From Hofstenia miamia (taxonomy: Eukaryota; Xenacoelomorpha; Acoela; Hofsteniidae): 64,000 bases of DNA. The DNA lies in assembly GCA_900660155.1 (NCBI GenBank), contig CABFPE010000171.1, positions 930,034-994,033 on the forward strand, written 5' to 3'. The notes under the pieces were generated by a model. The model saw only the letters and a program-made list of their open reading frames with translations, was not told the DNA's origin and did no database searches. A program made the translations under genes and the position numbers. This document shows positions 55,935 through 64,000 of the stretch, in pieces; position 1 is the first letter of the stretch, and each line of letters begins with the position of its first letter.

Positions 55935-56860
55935 TCAACCTAGGTGATTTTGCGCATTAACAAGGACGTTAATAACGTTATAGTAAATTAAAGCATTTTT
56001 GTATGCCATATTACTAATCCATCTTAAACTTTTTTTTTGAATTTTTTCAAGTTTTTCTATATCTGTGGAGTTTGCATACCAAATAGGAGAGGCATAAAAT
56101 AAACTTGTTATGATAATCGATTTAAATATTTTAAATTTAGTAGACGATGGTAGACTTGAAGGTAAATTTCTTCGTAGTTGTAATAATTTTATATTGCATT
56201 TTTTAATTCTCTGAAAAATATGATATGACCACGATAAATTATACGATATATTAACTCCTAAATCATTCACATGTTTTGAAGTATCAATCTGAAGATTTTC
56301 AGTTTCTATTTTATGTGCTATGTATGAAGAATTGATACTCAATAAATGAAACTTGTGGAAGTTAAATTTCATTTTATTAGTTGCAGCCCATTTTATAATT
56401 CTTTCAGTATCAATCACTAGTTCTTGAAAGTTATTGTTTGAAATCTTCACATCATCAGCAAAAATGTAGCAAAGTGATTGACAACAATTTGGTAAGTCAT
56501 TTATAAAAGCTAAAATTGATCCCTGTGGAACACCACTTGTAATAATACAGCTCTTTGATACGGTATTACGAAATTTTACCACTTGTCGACGATTTTTCAA
56601 GTATGATGCTAATAATTTTAAAAACTTTCCACCAATTTTGAATAATTGGAGTTTTTCAATTAATTTTCCATGTGGGACTTTATCAAATGCTTTGCTAAAA
56701 TCCATATATAATGTAGATATGATTTTATTTTCATCAAATTCTTTATAGACAATATCTAAATATGATCATAATTGTGCAACAGTTAATCTTTTATTTGTAA
56801 AACCAAATTGATTATTTGATAGAGAATTTATAGAATTACTTTTAAATAAAGTATTTGAAT
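55935..56860 (-). mobile_element. LINE relic, reverse transcriptase (Jockey/CR1-like)
   Basis: Minus-strand pieces: NNQFGFTNKRLTVAQL, then MDFSKAFDKVPHGKLIEKL, SGVPQGSIL followed directly by AFINDLP, and CYIFADDVKI (catalytic FADD). The GPLLF part of the usual GSILGPLLF block has been lost by a small in-frame deletion. It continues through the thumb (DLGVNISYNLSWSYHI) to YASPIWYAN. A long open frame of 256 codons remains, so it is among the younger LINE relics here, but it is truncated at both ends. Confidence 0.85.
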
Positions 56861-56862
56861 TC

Positions 56863-56880
56863 TAGTAGTAGTAGTAGTAG
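56863..56880. repeat. (TAG)6 microsatellite
   Basis: Six TAG units between the two opposite LINE relics; a similar AGT run lies at 58305-58325. Confidence 0.8.
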
Positions 56881-56883
56881 GAA

Positions 56884-58303
56884 ATAATAGAGACAGTAAC
56901 ACTACGTTTTGTTTTAGGTGTCCGTTTTCTGATCACAACATGCTTGTAGCATTTGATATTGAACTTCATTTACAATCAATACAACGCGATGTCGTTGTTA
57001 TGCAAAAACGCACATTGAGAAATTTTAATAAACCAGATTACACCAGAGACTTGCATTTGCTTAATTGGGATAAAATGTACCAAATAAATAACATAGATTG
57101 TTTAATAGAAACTTAGAATTGAAGACTGGCGCAGAAGTTTAAGTTTTAACAAATACGTAGCTGCTGTGTTCTTAGATTTAGCTTTTAATAGCATGTGTCA
57201 TGACTTGTTTTAAATAAATTAAAAAAATATGGTTTAAGCACTGATGCAGTTAATTTAATCGCAAGCTTTCTAATAGATAGAATGCAGTCAGTTAAGCTCG
57301 ATAATTTTCTATCATCTACTACTAGCATAAACAGAAGCGTACTGCAAGGCTCCCAATACTTGGCCCTGTTTTGTTCAACGTGTATGTCAATGATATTGCA
57401 GATTGTTTAGAGTACTCCAGCATTATTCAGTATGCTGATGATACATGTATTTATGTATCTGATGAATGTAAAAAGCTGCTGTTTCAAATATTACAAAGGA
57501 TCTGTGTAAGATAAAAACATGGTCCGATAGAAACGAACTAAATCTCAATGTAAATAATCATATTGCATACATCGATGGACAACAAAGACTTTGAGAAGAT
57601 CACAGTCTCAGTAGAAAAAAACCATACCTAACTCTAAATCAGTGTCCTACTTAGGTGTCTGTTTTAATTAAAACTTAGATTTTCCAAATTTTCTTAATGC
57701 CAAAATTCGTAGTTTAGCTACTTTAAGAACCAGAGTTGCAGTTCTTGTTAATTGCATTTTCAAAAGAGTTCCTGAGTAAGTATGTTCGCTAACACATTTA
57801 TGGCACTATTAGTTATGGTTCATCTTTGACTGTTGGACAACATTTGACTAACTGGATTATTAAAACAGTTGCTAGAATTCTAAGATTCACTCATGTGAGT
57901 GAATATTATCAGTCGTATAAAATAATGAGGCCTTACACATACATTAAATACTTAACATGTGTATACTTTTTCACTATTTTAATGGGCAAAAGCACTATTT
58001 TAAACATAGGTCATGTGCAAAGTTCATTAAATTACAATAATCGAAAAGCAATCTATACAAAAAGAATGCTAATAAGAAGCAGGCATGGCAAAAACTCCTT
58101 TCTCATCATGGCATCTAATATCTTCAATAATCTTCTATATAATCTCCGCATATCCAATTTTTGTAAATCTGTTCTAAAAAACCTTTTTCTGCATTCTTCA
58201 ATAACAAGAAAGGAGTATTCTCAAAACTTTAGTGTCGATTAATTTTTTAAAGAAGCAATGCTGATCATTCTGTAGTTTATAGAATTGCAATAAATTGCTT
58301 TAC
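56884..58303 (+). mobile_element. LINE relic, endonuclease end to C-terminus
   Basis: CPFSDHNMLVAFDIEL is the SDH box at the end of an AP-type endonuclease. RNFNKPDYTRDLHLLNWD and AAVFLDLAFNSMCHDLF follow, then LPILGPVLFNVYVNDIAD, IIQYADDTCIYVSD (YADD), and the C-terminal stretch around 57826-58242 (NSFLIMASNIFNNLLYNLR). Several stops and frame changes. Close in motif to the LINE in the METTL23 intron. Ends in an AGT/AGC trinucleotide tail. Confidence 0.75.
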
Positions 58304-58304
58304 A

Positions 58305-58325
58305 AGTAGTAGTAGTAGCAGCAGT
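58305..58325. repeat. (AGT)n/(AGC)n tail
   Basis: Trinucleotide run directly after the LINE relic, likely its 3' tail. Confidence 0.6.
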
Positions 58326-58757
58326 AAAAACTCTTTATTTCAATGTGCAGAATAATAACAATGTCTGTAAAGAGATCAAACTCAATTTTTTATTGATTAA
58401 CAGGTCTGTGAAGGCATTAAAAACTATATGATTCTGATATTTAAGTAATTTTTAAGTGATTTTTGTCGAATCACGACATCATTACGAAAATTAAAAAAAT
58501 TAAAACTTTATTTGAACTTTAGTAAAAAAACATTAAGAGTTATTGCGTAGGGTATTTTAGTTTGTCCTTTGTTAGTCTTGGCTTGTGCTATTTTACAATG
58601 TGCAGTAATACATTGTTAATTTTTTAATGTCTATTTTTTGATTTTACAATATTAGACGAAGCGTGTAATAATTTGAAATTCAATTTCAAAAGTGTAGTAA
58701 TTGTTAATCCCGCAAGCAGTATGCAGGTACCAGTTGGCCAATTCAATTCAATTTTTC

Positions 58758-59060
58758 GTTCTTTATTTTGAAAATATTAAATGACTATTGAAAATTAAAA
58801 ACGAAAATGCTCATTTATTATTTTCATTTTTCAATTTCCATTGTGCAATTTTTCATTCTTAAAATTTTTGCATGAAATGAAAAAGAAAAACTAAAAATTA
58901 AAAACGAAAACAAAAAATGAAAAATGAAGAACAAAAATGAAAAACGAAATATTTTGGTTTCGTTTTTCATTTTTCGTTTTCAATTTTTGTTTTCATTTTT
59001 CAAATCATGCGAAAAACTTTAAGAATGAAATACGAAAATGAAAAATGGCGATTGAAACAA
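58758..59060. repeat. Foldback of AAAAATGAAAAACG words
   Basis: Left half carries AAAATGAAAAACGAAAT-type words, right half the complement (TTTCGTTTTTCATTTTTCG), centred near 58952. AT-rich and non-coding; a small foldback MITE or expanded low-complexity palindrome. Confidence 0.55.
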
Positions 59061-59144
59061 ATGAAAATACTAGCACCACTATATCAAATCCAATATGCTA
59101 GTTTAATAAATTTGTAAAAACAAATAAATTGCATCACTAAACTT

Positions 59145-59585
59145 ATGAATGTGTTAAGTCAATTTATTAAGACCAGCAAAAGGACAAATGCTTGCATTAA
59201 TAACATCAGAATAAGAAATAATACATGGCAGTCTTCTTTCACAGTCAAAGCCTGCAGATTATGGAACAATCTAAATATTAGCTCACGGCAGGCTGCATCA
59301 CTAAAGAAATTTATAAAATTACTAAAAGAAAACCTACTGGCTAATCAATATAAAATTGGTGCAAAAAAAACTTAACTGCTTTTGAAATATGGTACAATAA
59401 TTTATTATATTTGAACTTTATTTGTAAATACTGTTTTTAACTTGTTTTTACCGTGTTTTTATTTTAATAATTTGTAGTTAGTTTGTAGTTTTGTACAGCT
59501 GTATATATATTGTATATTTATTTGTAAATATGTAATTCTATATACTTTGTACAAAAGGAACAAACAAATAGAGCTATTGAACGTT
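59145..59585 (+). mobile_element. LINE relic, C-terminus and 3' end
   Basis: SSFTVKACRLWNNLNISSRQ followed by SLKKFIKLLKENLL is the LINE C-terminal FxxRAxxxWNxLP pattern. The AT-rich tail ends near AATAGAGCTATTGAACG. Only the last 76 codons and the 3' region are present. Confidence 0.65.
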
Positions 59586-59599
59586 TGAATGTTATTATC

Positions 59600-60065
59600 A
59601 ATTGTAACTTGAAATTACCGTATAAACACGATTTAAATGATTTGTATACCAATTTTTTGAATTTTCGTAATTTTCTCCAGCAAGTTTAGTGTTCTTCTTG
59701 TTTCCTCTGATTTTGTGTTATTGCAGAAACCCATGGTACTGCAGCTAACAAGTAGTGTGAACAAATACATTGATTGAAAAATGTTTTTTCTTATCGTCGT
59801 TTAGATATTTTGATAGAAATGACGTAGATTTTATCTGAAATTCATCTTTTCTAACTATGCTAAACATGAAAATCTTACCTTAGGTTTTATCAATCTACAC
59901 ACCGAGATATTTATATTTTTCTATTTTAAATATTACCTATTAATCTCATATCGTCTGAATGTTTGACAATGTTAATGTTCAGACATTCATTCGAATTTGA
60001 GCTTGTTTCATCCGTAAGTAAAGTCTCGTTCACTACACCACCTTGTGACATAAATATACCCACAA
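59600..60065 (-). mobile_element. LINE relic, thumb region
   Basis: Minus-strand frames read KYKYLGVWIDKTLRFS, then KNIFQSMYLFTLLVSCSTMG, matching the YLGxxID...F..H and L.Y(C)ST.WG blocks after the catalytic box. Decayed and truncated. Confidence 0.5.
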
Positions 60066-61240
60066 AAAAGCTTTTAGTGGCTCTAAATTTTGTTGATTGA
60101 AATCCTCCATTACAAAAATATTACCACGAAGATGTCATGCAATGCATTTACCAGCAATGAATTAACCGATCTTTACTACGATTGGAGTAACCACCTGGTA
60201 AATAACCTGGACGCAGCGATGGATTTAAGGGGGACTATGGACCTGCAGTCCCCCATGAGGAAGCCAAATGCAGGGCAGCTATTAGGTTAATTTGTCCAAC
60301 CTTAGTAAAAAGTTGGAAAATTCGAAATTAGCGCTATTCGCAATTCGATCCTAAGGTTTGGCAATTTTGCAACCATATTTGCCAAATTTTATCAATTCAC
60401 TTGCAAATATTTCATATTTCAGATGTTCTGTACACCCAAGGCATTTGTTAGAGGCCCTGTAAAGTCATCAAGATTTAATCCTGCCACAACTCAACAGCAA
60501 TGAAGCATCATCCAACCACCATGGCGTAGGTTGCCTTAGTCATCTTTGTTGTAATTCATTGATATTTCTTAAGATGAACACGGACAACATTTTTAAAGAA
60601 ACTAAGTGTTATACTTCTGAAAGCTGGAGGATCTAGGCGAGTAGAATTTCTGAAGTCCATCCACACCTGTTAATTTTTCTTCAACATACTAAATTCGCTA
60701 TGTCACATATTCCAAATAATGGTGAAAATGTATTCACAATATTATTGATTTATATAAACTTTTAGAATTTTAGCATTTTTGTTCCAAATTTTTCAGAAAT
60801 TCTGGAATTATGAACACTATTTTGCATTAATTGTTCAGTTTTTTGGTGTACAAAATATATTCCCATTCTATAAAAAAACAATATTAGGCATTCATCATTT
60901 TAGTTTTTTGTTTCGATCTTAAACCTACAAGAATGCAAATTCGTTCGTACATATACACATTTATTTAGTAACTAAGACCGTTCAATCCTGAATTCTGATT
61001 TGCAAAGAATCATGAGAATAAAAATCATTGATGTGATGCCCCCAGTTCTAGACCTCTTTTTCTATGCTCGAATAATTTGAAATTGTAACTGCTAAATGTA
61101 AAAAAAATTAATGCTAAAGATTGACCAACCACCAATGCAAATTAAACATAATTCAGTAAAATTGTATTAAATTCTTTCTCTCCAGATTTCACAACAAATG
61201 ATGGTGGTTTAGTCAATAGAGTCCTGAGAAAATTGACCTC
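60066..61240. other. Non-coding stretch
   Basis: Around 60216-60262 AAGGGGGACTATGGACCTGC and AGTCCCCCAT form an inverted pair, likely a small MITE edge. No exon found in the rest. Confidence 0.35.
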
Positions 61241-61295
61241 ATTACAATGAGATCCACACGATTGGTGGCGCTAGCGAGAACAAAAAACACAACAT

Positions 61296-61380
61296 GAGAC
61301 AGGATCAGTACAAGACCGGGACCAACTTTTCCAATTCAACTGATACTGGGACCATTTTGATTTAATATTCAATATTACGG
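61296..61380. repeat. Small dispersed repeat C
   Basis: GACAGGATCAGTACAAGACC and ACCAACTTTTCCAATTCAAC resemble 53456-53530. Confidence 0.35.
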
Positions 61381-61915
61381 CATACTTGCTAAGCTAAAAT
61401 ATGTCTATAATAGCTCCATTCAATGTTCTATTTTGATAATAATTATTATAATTCATAAATTTAGAACATTTAATTTCAGTAGGTGAGCATAAAGAGATGT
61501 ATCTATAAATATAAATGATACATTAAAAAGTCATGTATTTCTGAGCGTATTCGAAGAAACTCAATAGTAAATAGTCCAAATTAAAAGATCATTAAGACCT
61601 TTACAATTGTTATCACAACATTTAGAGAAATGTGTGAAAAATCAAAATCTAGAATGAAAAATCGAGTTTGAGTTGCAATACCCTCCATCAGAAATTTCTA
61701 GATCCGCTCCAGCCTGGACGACAAATAATTGTAAAATCTGCTTTTTGGATCATTCCTTGCACATAGCTTTTTGTATGTATAATTCAACCTCCAACTGAAA
61801 ATGTATGAGTGTATGAGTGAAATTAGTGAGATTACTATTTTGCCTCTTCATCGATTATGCGCGATGATAATTTAGTTTGTATTCGTTATATAATCAGATA
61901 AATATATGAGAATAT
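61381..61915. other. Non-coding stretch
   Basis: Nothing recognised except CCAGAAATTTCTAG-type sequence at 61688, also present near 46611. Confidence 0.35.
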
Positions 61916-61917
61916 TA

Positions 61918-62825
61918 CTAGCATTGAGTTGTATTGGGAGAAAATGAAGACAAATTTCCTCTTAGTCGGTTGTCTTGGGCAACCCATTTAACATTTTGAT
62001 TAACATAGAGTTTAAGATTAACAATTTTTGTATCCGTTCCAACATATTTCCCAGACTGGATTAGTTCCTGAAATTTTCTTAACAATTCGTTTTTCACATT
62101 TTGTTCCATCTTACTCAATCCTTTTAAACATAGCCTGAAAAATCAAAAGAAGAACTATTTTTTAGCTACTTGGCATTATCAATAATAATTTTTGCTTGGA
62201 TAGTGAGTCTAACCAACATTTCCCGCTTTTTATTTGATTTTTATTTACCAATTCTGAACATGTCAGATATTTAATGATTACAAAAATAAAGGTTTATGTG
62301 TTGCAATAGCTTGAAAAAATTCTCACGACCATAATTTAACCTCTCATTTCGCCTAAAGACACCATTCTCAGGAAAGCCTGAAATTTTCAACTCACTAGCA
62401 TGATGGGATATAATCTTTTCTTGTACAGGATTATTGACCATAGTTGAAGATTTGCACATTAGATTGTCAAAATATTTGGACTTCATTTAGTGTTGAGTTC
62501 ACTTTCTCATTTATGTTCTTAAAATTATGTATCAGGTTGTCAACATTCTGCCCATGGTAGAAATCCATCTCAACCACAGAAGTTGTTAATGAACAGTTTT
62601 CACAGCTCCACAGTAGCTTTTCAAAAATCTTTCATTTCCATTTAGCAAATTTAGAATTGACTTGGAAATTTTTGTGCATTGAAGATGGAACAGGTGTTTA
62701 CAAATTATACACTTAATGTTGTCCGAATTCAAATCGATCTTATTTCGGCAAATAGTGCAGCTTGGAGGAAAATTTTCATTTCTGCAGTTTCCGCTCAAAG
62801 TTTTTGAGCTTGCATCTGTAAGCAT
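61918..62825 (-). mobile_element. LINE ORF1 relic with PHD-like finger
   Basis: Minus strand, three open pieces in order. The first has CTICRNKIDLNSDNIKCIIC, then HLFHLQC: a C4-H-C3-type PHD finger as found in ORF1 of many Jockey/CR1-like LINEs. The second has SELKISGFPENG, the ORF1 'IxGxPE' motif of the RNA-binding region. The third has LLRKFQELIQSGKYVGTDTK, the ORF1 C-terminal pattern. Separated by stops or frame changes; no ORF2 directly adjoining. Alternatively a host PHD protein fragment, but the order favours LINE ORF1. Confidence 0.6.
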
Positions 62826-63145
62826 AGTTTTTTCTTACCACATGCAATGCTAAATAGCATATTTACTTCTTTGACAAGTGCTAAAAAAATTAGGTGTGTG
62901 GAATGCCATCAAAATTACACTTGTTTGAAAAATACAAGAATTCGAAACAAAGAAACTTTCTTAAGCTAACATACAAGAATCCGAAACAAACAAACTTTCT
63001 CTAGCTTTCACTGATATAATGTATACTATATATTAGAATAGGGAATACAATATTAAGAACTAGTATTTAATTTAATTAAATGAAAAATGAACAACTTAAG
63101 AAAATTCAATGAAGGGCACCGCGTATTATTGGATTCTATTTTCCA
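62826..63145. other. Non-coding stretch
   Basis: Contains a short direct repeat (AAGAATTCGAAACAAAGAAAC and AAGAATCCGAAACAAACAAAC, 62935 and 62976). No gene. Confidence 0.4.
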
Positions 63146-63146
63146 G

Positions 63147-63184
63147 AAAACTTGCAAAGTATTTGCAAATACTTTGCAAGTTTT
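63147..63184. repeat. Perfect 38-bp palindrome
   Basis: AAAACTTGCAAAGTATTTG is followed immediately by its exact complement. It could extrude as a cruciform; function unknown. Confidence 0.8.
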
Positions 63185-63381
63185 TCAATTGCAAATAGTT
63201 TGAAAGATTTTAAGTATTTTTTGTAACTCCGTTACCAAATAAAAAATAAAATGTTTTGTATGAGTCTTAATAGACATAAGACTTTGAATACGTCTAAATA
63301 TATATTATAAGTTTTCTAATAATGTAATATAATACCATTTCTAACCCATTGCTGAATGCTATCAAGTGTCAACCAATGATA

Positions 63382-63557
63382 CTGTAAAACGTTTACTGAA
63401 CGTTTGTTAAACTATTTTAAACAGTTTCTAAATGTTTTCAATGCCATTTCTAAATCTTTACAATGCACATTTTGACTTCTAAACTTTATCTAACCATTTT
63501 CTAGACAAAATCTAAATGCTTAAATCTTTTAATAAATTATTTAAAAGTGTTTTACAG
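63382..63557. mobile_element. Tc/mariner-type MITE, 176 bp
   Basis: Starts CTGTAAAAC and ends GTTTTACAG, with TA on both sides (63380-63381 and 63558-63559). The inside is rich in TTTCTAAA/TTTAGAAA-like words and non-coding. Ends and TA duplication fit a small Tc1/mariner-type element. Confidence 0.6.
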
Positions 63558-64000
63558 TATGCTATGTATTTCTGAAGTACATGTAAATGACACTTGCAAA
63601 ACACATAGGAACTCACAGATAACTTTGACAACATGCAAGTGTGAGATCATTTAAGTCTTAGAAGTCATGTAATCAAGTTACTCATTTCTAACATATCTGA
63701 CGCCATTTAATTCAATACAAGTTATAGCTAACGATTCCAAAAGGATTGACTTTGGTATGTTAGCAATAACAGGGCGACCTATAAATGTAACAATAATTAA
63801 CTAAATAATGTTTAAAAAACTGCTGGGTTCATCTCTGCTACTGACCTAAGCAATGTCCTGCCTGAGTGGTAGATGAAATCTCGATAAAAAAGCAACAGAA
63901 GTTCTCAGAGTCTCAATTTCTGTCATATACAGTAGATATATGTAAACACCTATAAGCCATTTTGGCCATACAATATTCGAGAAGTCTAATTTGCTACATA
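63558..64000. other. Non-coding right edge
   Basis: No exon or element recognised. Confidence 0.4.

Noticed and set aside
1-64000. CRISPR arrays, tRNA or rRNA genes, operons, defence islands
   Set aside because: No regularly spaced repeats, no cloverleaf with A and B boxes, no rRNA cores, no gene clusters; the DNA is eukaryotic.

Overview
This is a strongly AT-rich stretch of an invertebrate animal genome. It has spliced genes with GT/AG introns, P/THAP9, hAT, mariner, Tc1 and pogo DNA transposons, several non-LTR retrotransposons, a Penelope-like fragment, long (TA)n arrays and short N gaps. Nothing in it looks prokaryotic. I cannot name the species; it looks like a draft assembly of a gene-poor, repeat-rich invertebrate.

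Two host genes can be named. The first is a complete two-exon METTL23-type methyltransferase (863-1229 joined to 6911-7155, 203 residues). Its only intron holds a nested set: a LINE relic split by a DD34D mariner (2274-6136), which is itself split by an intact hAT element (2395-4983) with perfect 8-bp target duplications. The second is an intronless, full-length, divergent copy of translation release factor eRF1 (33586-34917). It keeps GGQ and YxCxxxF but has CIKS where eRF1 has NIKS. A short exon-like stretch just after it (35098-35212) resembles a polycystin-1-type membrane segment. Several other exon-like stretches are recorded at low confidence.

The rest is mostly mobile DNA. 7.2-19 kb: largely featureless, with a Ty3/gypsy fossil near 14.7-15.7 kb and a pogo/Tigger relic near 16.1-16.8 kb. 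19.2-21.3 kb: a long-inverted-repeat element carrying a hAT-type MITE, plus an exact 807-bp duplicate bounded by single Ns, probably an assembly artefact. 22.6-23.9 kb: an intact-looking Tc1 element. 28.5-31.6 kb: a P/THAP9 element with about 62-bp inverted repeats and a promoter-like insertion. 36.5-38.4 kb: a second, decayed P/THAP9-type element. 41.2-42.1 kb: an ~894-bp foldback. 42.6-43.1 kb: a Tc1 relic. 44.2-44.4 kb: a Penelope-like endonuclease fragment. 48.4-62.8 kb: at least six LINE relics on both strands, with small MITEs between them.

The window shows a layered history of insertions rather than an operon or defence system. The points most worth following are the eRF1 paralogue with an altered stop-codon-recognition motif, the dated LINE-mariner-hAT nest inside METTL23, the promoter-like block inside the P element, and the large foldback that could yield double-stranded RNA.
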